This document shows, in pieces, positions 39,301 to 47,909 of a stretch of 64,000 nucleotides of DNA. Within the stretch, counting starts at the first letter, position 1, and every line of letters begins with the position of its first letter. A model generated the notes under the pieces. The model worked only from the letters and a program-made list of their open reading frames with translations, had not been told where the DNA came from and did not search any database. The DNA is from Hybos culiciformis (lineage: Eukaryota > Arthropoda > Insecta > Diptera > Hybotidae), in assembly GCA_964007475.1 (NCBI GenBank), contig OZ023274.1:22588043-22652042 (forward strand), read 5' to 3'. Both the position numbers and the translations under genes were made by a program.

Positions 39301-39529
39301 TTCGAAAAAATTAAATTTATCTCATGGAAATAAAAGAAATATTGGTAGGGGTAATTCAATAGCATCATGGTTAGTTAATTTATTTCAAGGTAATGGAGTA
39401 CGAGAAAGTAATCCATCATTACGAAAAGTTGGTATAATGCAAAATGTTGTTAAGGGAATGCCTGGTTTCAGTGAAATTTCATCTGGACCGCCATCTCATA
39501 CAGCGTCAGAGCGTGAAAGTGTAGTGTAA
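24294..39529 (+). CDS. Gyc76C: Receptor guanylate cyclase, Gyc76C orthologue (whole spliced gene)
   Basis: Membrane receptor that makes cGMP from GTP. Fifteen exons are seen. Exons 2-15 join in frame with GT/AG junctions and give 1429 residues. Numbering from exon 2: extracellular ligand-binding domain about 1-345; one membrane span about 405-425; pseudokinase domain about 480-730; coiled linker about 740-800; cyclase catalytic domain about 800-985; Ser/Asn-rich cytoplasmic tail to 1429 ending ESVV. The kinase loop reads HGNLKSSN, so the catalytic Asp is Asn, while DFG is kept, as in receptor cyclases. The cyclase keeps both metal Asp residues (FSDIVGF, ETIGDAY), the guanine-selecting Glu and Cys (KVETIGD, RYCLFGD) and the transition-state Arg (NTASRMES). 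In Drosophila Gyc76C acts in axon guidance and epithelial development. Assigned by recall of family sequence; identity is near certain, but the N-terminus is incomplete. Confidence 0.96.
24518..24715 (+). CDS. Gyc76C: Gyc76C exon 2: ligand-binding domain
   Basis: Acceptor after a long T run ending in tag; donor gtaaga. Phase 0 at both ends, 66 codons. Contains [20 protein letters not shown] and [19 protein letters not shown], the most conserved part of the family's extracellular ANF-receptor fold. Confidence 0.95.
24791..24856 (+). CDS. Gyc76C: Gyc76C exon 3: ligand-binding domain
   Basis: A 22-codon exon, phase 0 at both ends. It reads [20 protein letters not shown] and ends TQ before gtaatt. 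It continues directly from exon 2 (ISY/KCSD). Confidence 0.95.
25218..25727. mobile_element. Foldback-type element with tandem-repeat arms (intron 3 of cyclase gene)
   Basis: The left arm (25218-25330) has about eight copies of a 14-15-bp unit aattcatcgccaagc. The right arm (25473-25727) has about eighteen copies of the reverse complement, gcgatgaattgctg. The 140-nt centre includes a short palindrome ctccgaaacggag. Inverted arms made of short tandem repeats are the design of Drosophila Foldback elements; relation by descent is not shown. A minus-strand frame across the left arm gives a LLGDE-type repeat, and the right arm's 14-bp period cannot stay in frame, so it is not treated as a gene. 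Confidence 0.7.
25857..26480 (-). pseudogene. Degenerate LINE reverse-transcriptase fragment
   Basis: Minus-strand pieces in more than one frame match the end of a Jockey-type [13 protein letters not shown] around 26205-26240, then [16 protein letters not shown] and [15 protein letters not shown], ending [20 protein letters not shown] near 25890. Upstream bits near 26370-26400 ([13 protein letters not shown]) are out of frame. It lies in intron 3 of the cyclase gene in the opposite sense. A different lineage from the LINE at 52372-53190, judged by its residues. Confidence 0.78.
26899..27263 (+). CDS. Gyc76C: Gyc76C exon 4: ligand-binding domain
   Basis: 365 nt, starts in phase 0 ([20 protein letters not shown]) and ends with two bases of an Arg codon before gtaagt. 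It includes the Cys cluster [10 protein letters not shown] and the motif [11 protein letters not shown]. The intron before it is 2.0 kb and carries a foldback element and a LINE fragment. Confidence 0.95.
28160..28275 (+). mobile_element. tRNA-derived SINE copy (cyclase intron 4)
   Basis: A-box-like gatgtagaggtattgcc (28169-28185), B box gggttcgattccc (28195-28207), then ggaatttgtgttaattttct and caatttgtccacttgaattt, matching the body of the copy at 12860-13003 in sense and spacing. Confidence 0.75.
29641..29860 (+). CDS. Gyc76C: Gyc76C exon 5: ligand-binding domain
   Basis: 220 nt. The first base completes the split Arg codon (R/DAEHYLYK). It ends phase 0 at SKYVP before gtaagt. It encodes [20 protein letters not shown] and the following membrane-distal segment. 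Confidence 0.94.
30301..30472 (+). CDS. Gyc76C: Gyc76C exon 6: ligand-binding domain
   Basis: 172 nt, acceptor ttttacag, donor gtaagt. Starts phase 0 ([20 protein letters not shown]) and ends one base into a Ser codon after NNRTYK. Confidence 0.94.
32640..32800 (+). CDS. Gyc76C: Gyc76C exon 7: ligand-binding domain
   Basis: 161 nt. Completes the split Ser codon, then [20 protein letters not shown], a signature of this receptor. Ends phase 0 at QGQDMP before gtgagt. Confidence 0.94.
33226..33519 (+). CDS. Gyc76C: Gyc76C exon 8: juxtamembrane and transmembrane segment
   Basis: 98 codons, phase 0 at both ends. The end of the ectodomain ([16 protein letters not shown]) is followed by one hydrophobic helix ([20 protein letters not shown]), the basic stop-transfer [12 protein letters not shown] and the conserved inner segment [10 protein letters not shown]. 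Confidence 0.95.
34200..34590. mobile_element. Decayed interspersed repeat, possibly Helitron-like (cyclase intron 8)
   Basis: A GC-richer block between cyclase exons 8 and 9 contains gctggaccgatttgggtgaa, gggtactaaaaatgttgacc and, at 34551-34575, cgtgcgaaaccgggtatttc. Phrases of this sort recur in insect non-autonomous Helitrons and related repeats, from memory. Similar but weaker blocks occur at 19060-19270 and 21735-21960. No gene content. Confidence 0.4.
34836..35168 (+). CDS. Gyc76C: Gyc76C exon 9: kinase-homology domain, N-lobe
   Basis: 111 codons, phase 0 at both ends. Holds the VRIKEL lysine strand, [20 protein letters not shown] and [20 protein letters not shown]. It matches the receptor-cyclase pseudokinase rather than an active kinase. 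Confidence 0.95.
35879..36024. mobile_element. Small inverted-repeat element in a cyclase intron, 146 bp
   Basis: Arms of about 37 nt: CACCTCA, then taggttagcaaccatgaa on the left, mirrored by ttcatggttgctaaccta and TGAGGTG on the right, with few mismatches. A further accatgaa/ttcatggt pair sits inside. No target duplication recognised. It ends about 180 nt before exon 10. Confidence 0.68.
36205..36370 (+). CDS. Gyc76C: Gyc76C exon 10: kinase-homology domain, catalytic-loop region
   Basis: 166 nt, starts in phase 0 ([20 protein letters not shown]) and ends one base into an Asn codon. The loop has Asn where active kinases have Asp; VTDFGL is kept. The intron before it holds a small inverted-repeat element. 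Confidence 0.95.
36435..36744 (+). CDS. Gyc76C: Gyc76C exon 11: kinase-homology domain, C-lobe
   Basis: 310 nt. Completes the Asn codon and reads [29 protein letters not shown] and, near the end, [19 protein letters not shown]. It is separated from exon 10 by an intron of only 64 nt. Confidence 0.95.
37092..37320 (+). CDS. Gyc76C: Gyc76C exon 12: signalling-helix linker
   Basis: 229 nt, completing an Arg codon. Encodes [20 protein letters not shown] and [20 protein letters not shown], the coiled dimerisation helix that couples receptor state to the cyclase, then LPQTVAEKL. Ends phase 0. Confidence 0.95.
37399..37563 (+). CDS. Gyc76C: Gyc76C exon 13: cyclase catalytic domain, first part
   Basis: 55 codons, phase 0 at both ends. 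[15 protein letters not shown] carries the first metal-binding Asp; [11 protein letters not shown] carries the guanine-selecting Glu and the second metal Asp. Confidence 0.96.
37841..38047 (+). CDS. Gyc76C: Gyc76C exon 14: cyclase catalytic domain, middle
   Basis: 69 codons, phase 0 at both ends. Contains [25 protein letters not shown] and PRYCLFGDS, whose Cys helps to select guanine. Confidence 0.96.
38126..39529 (+). CDS. Gyc76C: Gyc76C exon 15: end of cyclase domain and long cytoplasmic tail
   Basis: 467 codons plus TAA. Begins [19 protein letters not shown] (transition-state Arg and purine-site Asn) and completes the cyclase domain at about codon 65. The rest is a low-complexity Asn/Ser-rich tail with conserved islands: [68 protein letters not shown] and a C-terminal ERESVV. 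The last residues fit a class I PDZ ligand (S-x-V), close to the ESIV end that I recall for the fly protein. Confidence 0.96.
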   Translation, partial: VNTASRMESNGEALKIHISVKCKEALDKLGGYVTESRGFIPIKGKGDVLTHWLIRGTDKAIQRRAVDVSDLPPPLFCRPRKSPKLNCDSRQPSLIGGHYFNAGSRRTSCLPRNCEVESTYSLQGSVYAVSRDSPRPYHRKLDRTPLYLNLQNNSNHDFKNNSGDVKNSSISFTSSNAQTTNQNQGNREASHSTLDHSEIEATNCDSLVSNKKPLAMVKPHRIIKTSVGSSASSHDFYPITTNNNNSSSDSNLRESRSLDPIPVQLRKRHDTVSIPPSSSKRISRRISKNNSRSLDAGVSYISSNHGKSINPNIDELENLLSNTNRIDEYNKHINNNCNGSIIDDVYCPLLLRQNSLTSPTEDEIILQSKRWRSLEAMGWSNNNSNTNSNSSGSKKLNLSHGNKRNIGRGNSIASWLVNLFQGNGVRESNPSLRKVGIMQNVVKGMPGFSEISSGPPSHTASERESVV

Positions 39530-39627
39530 AATATTCAAACAGATTTTTAAAATACATAATTCAACTTACATGAAAAAAACAATGAACTCTATAATTCATT
39601 TAAATTTTTTAATTATCATTTATTTGT

Positions 39628-39633
39628 AATAAA
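39628..39633 (+). terminator. Polyadenylation signal of the cyclase gene
   Basis: AATAAA starts 99 nt after the stop codon and is the first clear signal downstream. The DNA is so AT-rich that chance matches are common, so this is a candidate only. Confidence 0.4.
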
Positions 39634-41659
39634 ATTAGAAAAACATTTTAAGTTTTTTATTCTTATTTTGAGTTTTACTTTTACTGTCTTCTCTACATCA
39701 AAGATTTTTCTAACTTTAATTGCGATGAGTATTTTAATGTAATTTGAAGTTTTAAACAAAATTAAAAAAAAGCCATTTGTTATGAAAGTAAAATTTAAAT
39801 CACGAAAATTAAATTAGAGGTTAGAAAAAAATTGATTTTTGTTATCAAGAATGTTTTGATAAGAACAATCTACAAAAGTTTTAAAAATTTCGAAATCTTA
39901 TTAAAATCTTAATTTCACGCTTTAAATATTGAGTCACATAATAAATATTAAAAATAATGTCACAAATTCTTTACAAAAATAATGTCACAAAATAATATCA
40001 CAAAAAATTTAGAAGATCATATTTTATATTTATAATTATGTATGTATAAAATAAAAAATAATATGTATGTATAAAATAATTTTTTTTTATCATAAACAAT
40101 GTCACTGTTAGTTAATATAATTTGATATTCTTTTTAGTTAAGAAAAAATAAAATTTGTCTTTTAAACAATTTTTTCTATAAAATGTGATTTCAGGGTCGA
40201 GCTACACTACGTTAAATAATATCAATTGTATAAAAAATAACTAGAATAATTGTACATAGTATTATAAATCAGCAAAACCAATTCATTCACTCCATCTTTT
40301 ACTTCATACATTTTTTATGGGCTGAGATCGTTAAGCGTGTTTCATATACCCAACATTGCTTCCTACTGCATCTGATTTTTATTCTTATCAGTTTTGTATA
40401 AGTCTTTTCATTTATTTTTGAGATAAGATGAACATTTTTTTTCTAATTTTCATACAAATTTTATTTAACATAAATTTTAGAAGATTTTCTGGTTTAATAG
40501 TTTAATTATATATTTTCATAATATATACCAAAATGAAGTTTTAACTTTTCAACTCCGAGAGATGACAGAAACAAAAAATATTTTCCAATAAAAGTAATAA
40601 GTGGAATAATAAGCAAAATATTTTTGTTAAATTTTTAAAATGTTAATAAAAACAAGTTCTTTCGTTTATTCCTAGGCTAAAACACAAAAAAAAAACTGAA
40701 ATATCAACAGTTAGCTCCGTTAAAAAAGTAAGAAATAATATTTGCCATAATATTGTTTATATATTTAAGGTGAAATACATTCAAATTAGAAGGAATTATA
40801 CAGATACAGATGATAATCACTAGTTTTCATTAATATTCATTAATCTGATTAATCATAAAAGTGTGCGCTATTATAATGTTTGAAAATAAGCATCACAAAA
40901 AAAACATAGATTTGATCCCTAACAGTGTGATGTTCGAAACTGAAATAGATAGATAGTTAAAAAAATAACTTAAACTTTGAGCTTATTAATTAGAAAAAAC
41001 AAAATGAATATAATAAATAATTTTAATTATAACATAACATATTTAAATCATTATAGAGTTTCATATATACAAATATATCAAAAAATTAAATTAAACTAGA
41101 TTTTACTTAAGCTATTCATTATTATATATTAATTAAAATTAAGATTTTATTATAATATTTAAAAATAAATTTTATATAAAATAAATTATGTTATGTTAAA
41201 AAGATGAAAATAATTATTTTTTATTTCTTTAAAATAAAACAAAACGTACATTTTGCCATATTTTTTTGTTAATATTGTTTATCAAAATATTTAGTAAAAA
41301 GTAAACAAAATGAAATTATTATAAAGAAAACTAAAATAATAATTTCTAGTTTTAAATAGATTTAAGTAATTAAAATAATTAAAAAAAAAATGTTTGTTGT
41401 TGTTGATTTATTATAATATTATTGAAATAAAAAAAAAAATTAAAAAAAAAAAATTATTATATAAATAATTATTATAAAAACTTTATTTAAATTTAATGTA
41501 AAAAATAAATGAAGAAGAAACATATAAATGTAGAGTCAATTAGATCAAAAAATAGAAAATATATTTAAAAACAAATTTCAACTTATAGTTTTTTTTTTAT
41601 TACTCAATACTCATCTTGAAATAAATTGAAGAGACCTAAAATTGATGTTAAGTTCAAAA

Positions 41660-41746
41660 CGTACCGTCCAAACATTAAGTTGATAACTCGAAAGACAGAA
41701 CAAGTTGTGTCTTTTGTAGTTATCAACTTAATGTTTGGAAAGTACG
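41660..41746. ncRNA. Hairpin resembling a miRNA precursor, 87 nt
   Basis: The sequence folds as a single stem: CGTAC/GTACG at the base, a small internal mismatch, 21 perfect pairs (CCAAACATTAAGTTGATAACT with its complement), a second mismatch, seven more pairs and a loop of about 8 nt. Size and shape fit a pre-miRNA, but a tiny MITE would look the same. No known miRNA recognised. It lies 2.1 kb after the cyclase stop codon. Confidence 0.4.
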
Positions 41747-42895
41747 AAAAATAAAGGAACAACCAACTATCCTGCCAGAAGAGAATAACAAGAAAACTGT
41801 TTTTAAAGAAGGTAAATAAACAGCAATTGAACTTAAAATACATAATTTTGTATTAAATAATTTATTTTGCCAAAAGTAATAACTTATATTGTTATTTCAC
41901 GTAAAATTTGATACATGATACTAAATTCATTATTTACGATACAAATTTTTTTTTAGATATTTCAATAAAGATTGGCTCTTATTAAATTGATATTCCAAAT
42001 GATATTATGTCTTAATAAATTAATAAAGAAATTGAATAGTTCTGGTTTGATATTTATATTTTAATGAAAAAATTGACTAATTATACTATTTAATCTTGGA
42101 CAGACATCACTAAAGAATTTCCTTCAATTCTCTATTTTCCCTCCCGAATAAATAACAACAATAAGTTTACAAATTAATTACTTTATTTCTAAGTATCTAC
42201 AATATTTCTTATTTTTCAATTTTAACTACATTTTTATACATTAAAAATATTATTATTTATATTCAATGTAATTTTATGCAAATATTCATTTTTTAGTTTT
42301 AATGGTATAGATATTTTTCTTTTCAAATTTCCAGTCCTCTATTATTTTATGACTTTATTATAATATACCTATATACATTTTTTTTTTTATAAATTAAAAT
42401 ACATTTTTGCTTTATCTTAAACAAAAAATAATTTCAAGTCTATGTTATTTTTATCAAATTTTTCATTAGAATTACATTTATTTTCTAAATTGGCTGAAAA
42501 ATGTATTTTCAATCGTTCCTAATCTAATTTTCGAAGTACGTAAACTTACAGTGGAATCAGAAAAGAAACTAAGATTTCTTTTTAAAAAGTAAATTTTGTC
42601 CCAAAAAAAATAATTTAAATTTCATAAAATAAGTTTATTAATATTTACATTTTATTATATTTTTTTTAGCTGGGATCATTCAAATAACTGAATTGTTGAA
42701 TAATTTTATACCAATCTGGCTTTCAATCTAAAATAAACAACGAATAAGAATATTATATAAAAAGCGAATAAAATTTTCTTTAATGTTTTTGTAGTAAAAA
42801 GTATCGCATTTAATTGGCGCATTTGTTTTTCGAATTCTTGTGTACCTATGTAAGTCAATGCCAAATACAAAGAAATCTTTAACATTTTATCTAGA

Positions 42896-43165
42896 AGCTA
42901 AAATATTTGTGCTTTGAAGTTATAAGTTGCATACGAATATTATCTTGATGTTAAATATTTAGCTTTGAGCCAATTTTGGATTTGCCATATTATTTAGTTT
43001 TAAAAAATAGAATTGCTTTTTAGTTTGAATTACTCTTAAAAAAAAGGTTTTTTTCTTAAATTATATTATATTCAAAAATTTGTGCTTTGAAGTTATAAGT
43101 TGCATACAAATATTATCTTGATGTTAAATTTTTTGAGTTAGCGTTGAGCCAATTTTTGATTTGAC
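42896..43165. repeat. Direct duplication of about 90 bp
   Basis: tttgtgctttgaagttataa, followed by gttgcatac, tattatcttgatgttaaat and gagccaattt, occurs at about 42907 and again at about 43081 with few changes. The stretch between is itself related to 46064-46145. Confidence 0.8.
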
Positions 43166-44202
43166 TTAAATTTAAATATTTCTACATAATAAGATTGCCA
43201 ACTCGATCAAAAATAACTGACCTGTGATTTTTAAGTTTGACCGTAATCGATACTAATTGTTAATGTCCTTCGAAAAATAAATTTAAGCCAATTTATTTAT
43301 TGTACAAAGAAATCATGTGTAAATAACTCTACATTTCTTTCGAGTGAAAATAGAAATGCATTCATTAAATATTATCGAAATAGAATTCTGACAGAACAGT
43401 ATTATTTAACAGTGAATTCAAGAAGATTATTATTTATTTTTGTTTAATGTTGTTATCGAACTAATAAAAATATACATTTTAATTCTCAGTCATGATGAGA
43501 TTTCGAAAAAAAAAAAACTAAAATTAAAATATACCTATTAGTGTAATATTTACAATTAAAACGAACATTTATCTATGATATGATTTCTATTACATAATAT
43601 TATTTTATTTTTTATTTCTATGCGGGGATATTTACTTACTAAAGTAAGAATTTTTATATGTTACATTTATTTTTATTTATTTTTTTCAATTTCACATCGT
43701 ATTTTTATATTTAAACGTTATCATGCATTTTATTGTTTTATTTCTTCAAAATCGGTAATGGACAAAATGTTTTTACAATACTTACTAGGTATTTATTAAT
43801 TTAAGTCTATTGACAGATTAAACTTATTTATGATAGCGAAAGAAAGAAAAGATAAAGATGAAAGAAAGAGTAGAGAAAAACGAAAACAGAAAGATAAAGG
43901 AATTTACAAAAATAGATAAAGAAATAAAAAAGACGAAGAGAGTGTAGAGAAGTGAATGGGAGCCGAGAAAAAAGAAGATAAGGAACCTGAGATAACGAAG
44001 AACAGTGAATAATTTTCATCTGAATGATATTTTTAGTTTCTCCTCCTCTCCACATAATTCTCCCTTAGTCACCTATTATTGAACTCAATTGAACTCAGTG
44101 AAATGATATTTTTCGTCAATCGTTGTCTTCATTCCTCCATTCGGATGAAAATAGGAGAATCTACTACTGAGTAAATCCAAAAAGAATTTGAAAATAGAGG
44201 TG

Positions 44203-44374
44203 TCCTCTATATACGACCGTACGACTTACGACCATTCACTTTCCTTTTAATTTCAATAAAGATTGTATTATGGATTTCATTTAAAAATTTAATAAAGTTT
44301 TGTTTTTTTTTATGTAGTTCTATTTCCGGCCGATGCCTAGGAACCTATCACGGTTGTAAGTCGAGGAATATCTG
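44203..44374. mobile_element. Probable decayed MITE
   Basis: The left end tcctctatatacgaccgtac, with cgacttacgacc following, is mirrored imperfectly by ggttgtaagtcgaggaatat at the right, with ggccgatgcctaggaacc inside. Ends are too diverged to define a target duplication. Confidence 0.45.
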
Positions 44375-45007
44375 TAAAGATTTTCGTAAAAATATTTCTT
44401 CACACCGAGCTCGATACTAGGACTTTAAATATAGTTTTAAATATTTTTGTCTTTTATTTTTTACTTTTGAGATTTTTTACAATGGTGAGAATTTATCAAT
44501 TTTATATCCTTGTTCATCAAAATACATACTTTTTCATTCCCCCACCATTTGTGTTTTACTTACGTTTAAAAAAAAATTCAGAATCAAAGAAGAAAACCCA
44601 CACTCGATGTGCGATTGCCGATATTTTCTTATTACTTTCCAAATGGCCTTGTAATTTTATGAAAAAAAGTAAAAACAAAACTTTTAATCAAATTATAAAA
44701 ATGAGTTAAATAAGGCTAATAACAAAATTTTGTGAATATGCGAAATTATTTTATTTTTATAAATTTAAAAAAATTACGAAATAATAATTTTGAAGAGATA
44801 ATTTAAATTAAAAATCCAACTATACTATATAAACATACATATATACATATAATATAATATATATAATATATAATATTTTTTACATTATAGTTGTATAATT
44901 TTGACGACTTAGTATATATAATGTCTTGTGTATAATAACCTCAAAATTATTTAGCTTTAATATAAAAAGTATCTAAAAATTCTATAATATTTAGTTTTAG
45001 ATAGATT

Positions 45008-45110
45008 AAATTAGAATTGCGCTAACCTGATTGAGCTGGGGGTTGAAACTCATGCTTCTTATTCTATTGTATAGTTCCTAGCCAAAGGGATTAATATCAC
45101 TGCCAAGCCA
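45008..45110 (-). mobile_element. Possible tRNA-derived SINE head, second family
   Basis: Minus strand tggcttggcagtgatattaa followed about 45 nt later by gagtttcaacccccagctc has the A-box/B-box spacing of a tRNA-derived SINE. It ends next to the left arm of the perfect palindrome at 45127. Weak without more copies. Confidence 0.35.
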
Positions 45111-45126
45111 TAATATTTAGCTTTAA

Positions 45127-45394
45127 AAAAATAAGTTAAAAACGAGTTTTCCAAAAAACTGAGGCCAGGCCGCATGAAAAAGTAGAAAATAACTTTTTCT
45201 TCACACACAGAGGTGGACTCAGATTTTTTGATTGGGACGTAAGTGATTTGATTCATGAAGAGAAAGAATATTCAAGAGAAATGTCCCAATCAAAAAATCT
45301 GAGTCCACCTCTGTGTGTGAAGAAAAAGTTATTTTCTACTTTTTCATGCGGCCTGGCCTCAGTTTTTTGGAAAACTCGTTTTTAACTTATTTTT
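45127..45394. repeat. Perfect 112-bp inverted repeat with 44-nt spacer
   Basis: The left arm 45127-45238 and right arm 45283-45394 are exact reverse complements over all 112 bases by my base-by-base check. Arms include gaggccaggccgcatgaa and cacacacagaggtggactc. The spacer is not palindromic overall and begins gtaagtgattt. A transcript would fold into a very long hairpin. No target duplication or known terminal motif was seen. It lies between the convergent cyclase and Ig/FN3 genes. Confidence 0.9.
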
Positions 45395-45422
45395 ATTTTC
45401 TGCCTTTTTCACGTTAACTAAA

Positions 45423-45990
45423 TTGTTATTATGTGCTGCCTGGATGTTTCAAAACAATTTTATGACTAATCATATCGATGAAAATTTTTCCGATGATTTT
45501 TCCGCTTTTTCGGGTTTTCCATGGAGTTTTCTGCAAAAGCAACTTTATGCAACTCATTTCGCTCTACAACTTTGTATCAGGTTGCAAAACGCTCAAACGC
45601 TTCCTTGGTCGGAAAAACTCCGGAAAAGCGTTTTACATGAATTTTCTTCGATTTTTTCTGCAAGTTTTCACCATTGTCGGAGAGAAAGTAATGATGCCAG
45701 TTGATAGGGAACTTGATCCTGCATAATTTAGAAAACTTTTTTACAGGAAAATTTTCCGGAAAAGTAGGAAAATTCCGGAAAATTTTTTCGGAAAAATCGG
45801 AAAACTTTGCATTTTTCCTAAAACGGATTTATCACTACTCAAATTTGTACCAAATTTTCAAATGATTTTTCCCAATTTTCCGGGCTTTCCATGGAAATTT
45901 CCGCTTCAAATTTTGATAGCTTCAATTGTCACGCGACATGAACCTGTGTGCCAAATTTCAGCTCGCTGTGAGGACGAAAAATAAGTCTAC
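45423..45990. repeat. Repetitive block with ttttccggaaaa palindromes
   Basis: Dense short inverted motifs (ttccggaaaa, gaaaaattttcc). A longer motif near 45509 (gggttttccatggagtttt) recurs near 45880 (gggctttccatggaaattt). Two overlapping open frames of 82-93 residues exist but overlap in different frames, lack any recognised motif and follow the repeat, so I do not call a gene. Confidence 0.5.
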
Positions 45991-46063
45991 GAGAGTGTCG
46001 AAAATAGTAAAGAAATATACAGACAAATTACAGACAAATTACGAGTTAATAAGAATTGTGTCC

Positions 46064-46145
46064 TCAAAAATAGAATTGCTTTTTAATTTGAATTACTCTT
46101 CAAAAAAATGTTTCTTTGTTTCTTAAATTGTATTATATTCAAAAA
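46064..46145. repeat. Dispersed copy of 43001-43080
   Basis: aaaaatagaattgcttttta, then tttgaattactctt and ttcttaaattgtattatatt closely match 43001-43080 in the same orientation, 3 kb apart. No coding content. Confidence 0.75.
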
Positions 46146-47686
46146 TAAAATTTTAAACTAATAATAATAATAATAATAATTAAAAAATTAATAAATATTA
46201 TGCTTTAAAATTAATCATGATACTTTTAGTTAGTAACTTCCAATAATTTATCTACATATTTTTTTAATTTCTAAATTAAAACTATATAAAATTTATGTAA
46301 AAAAAACTGAATCGACTAATGTTAAGGCACTTTATAAAAAAATATAAATTTCTTTATTTAAAATTATTAAAGATCATTATATAACTTTTTATTTTATTTT
46401 AATTTTTTTTTAAATTTTTATAATGTGTTTTAAATTTATTTATATATATTTTTTTTATTTAATTCAATTTAAAAGATATTACATATTTTTTAAACAGCAT
46501 TTTTACTTTTTCTTAATTTTTTATTGTATAATAAAAAATAAAATTAAAAATTTCTTATAAATTAGAATCAGAATCAGTTTTTTTTTCAATTTAAGAATTT
46601 CATTAAATGAAACCAAATTAATGTTCTGTTATAAGTTAGCTGAGTTATAAATTGTTTTAAATTTCACAGTTTCGGTAACTGGAACAATTCTAAACATTGA
46701 TATAATTATGTGTTTAATTGTATATGCATGATAATGACGATTTTAAGGATCAATTATAAGAATAATTGTTTTTAGCGCTAAACAATTCATGACCTATGTT
46801 GATATGATATTGATACAAATCTTCAAAATATTACACAATCTACATTATCTCAAAAGAGCTCACCAATCAAATTTAATTACAAGATTTTAGATTTTATTTC
46901 TGAGATTCAGGAAAACATACTTTTTCAGGCCTTACATTACTATTGCATTGTTATTGTTAAAGTATTAAGTCTATAAATAAAAAAATTTATGTAAAAATTA
47001 AAGTTTAAATATTATATTACATTGTCGTTTGGATGTTCAGATATTAGTTGAAGCAAAATTAGTTACTTAATTTTAGTAAAGCTCCAAAAAAAAACCAATA
47101 CACGCTATTATGTTTTAAATTGGAATAACGAGAAAAATGGAATTCATTAAAATAATACACAATCAGCGGTAGGAGGTAATAAAATATTTAAAAGGTGAAA
47201 TATAATAATTTTGCCTTATTTCAGAGACTAAGTGGCTCATTGGGGATTTGTTTGTTCATTTTTAGATACATTGTGTTCATAAGTTATTTTTTTTGTCAAC
47301 ATAATTTTTTCAAAATAATTTTTACAAAATAATATCTACATATACAGAGAACATTAACAAGACTTCACTTAATTAAAAACATTTTTTTTTATATTACTAT
47401 ATATAATATTATATTATATTATATTATGTATATATTATGTATCTGAATTTTTTTACATTATTCATTATTACATGTATACCTATATATTTCGCGTATGTGT
47501 AATATTATTTTACGAAACGCTAAATTTACATAATATCTTTTAGTTTTTTTTCTACATCAGATTAATATTTTTTTTTCATCTTATTTTAGTTTAATTTTTA
47601 TGCATGAATTTTTTTTTATATGTATATGATACAATTATTATTATTATGATTTTTATATTGGGCTGTTTTTATAATATTTTGTTTTC

Positions 47687-47696
47687 TTTATTTATT
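47687..47696 (-). terminator. Polyadenylation signals of the Ig/FN3 gene
   Basis: Two overlapping AATAAA copies on the minus strand lie 31-40 nt after the stop. They support a short 3' UTR and a convergent arrangement with the cyclase gene. Confidence 0.45.
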
Positions 47697-47726
47697 TATA
47701 TTTTTTATACAAATAAATTATATTCT

Positions 47727-47909
47727 TTATGTTTTTAATAAATATGGTTTTAATAAAAATAACATAAAATATGATAATCCCAATGGTAATATATAAAAAT
47801 GATGTAGTTGTTTAATTCTAATTGCATTTGATATTCCCATTTTATATTCCATATCGATATCAAGAAGTAAATCATGATTTTTGGTGTAAAATTGATGAAT
47901 ATCGCTTAT
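47727..47909 (-). CDS. Ig/FN3 protein terminal exon: linker and hydrophobic tail
   Basis: 60 codons plus TAA, too short to stand out as an open frame, but it joins exactly to the FN3 exon (YGWNE/ISDIHQFYTKNHD). After a polar linker the last 25 residues are strongly hydrophobic (HHFYILPLGLSYFMLFLL, then KPYLLKT). This suits a GPI-anchor signal or a C-terminal membrane helix. GPI is the usual choice in this family, though the charged final residues are slightly unusual. Confidence 0.88.
   Translation of the reverse strand: MSDIHQFYTKNHDLLLDIDMEYKMGISNAIRIKQLHHFYILPLGLSYFMLFLLKPYLLKT

Larger units (their letters stand above)
39634..47686. other. Intergenic region between two convergent genes
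   Basis: Beyond the listed hairpins, duplications and MITE remnant it is AT-rich, with a purine-rich stretch (gaaagaaagaaaagataaag-like) at 43838-43990. No coding exon recognised. Confidence 0.55.

Noticed and set aside
43838..43990. Purine-rich stretch with a minus-strand open frame
   Set aside because: Low-complexity GA-rich sequence; the frame is a composition effect.
45423..45726. Two overlapping open frames of 93 and 82 residues
   Set aside because: They overlap in different frames within a ttccggaaaa-rich repeat block and show no motif.
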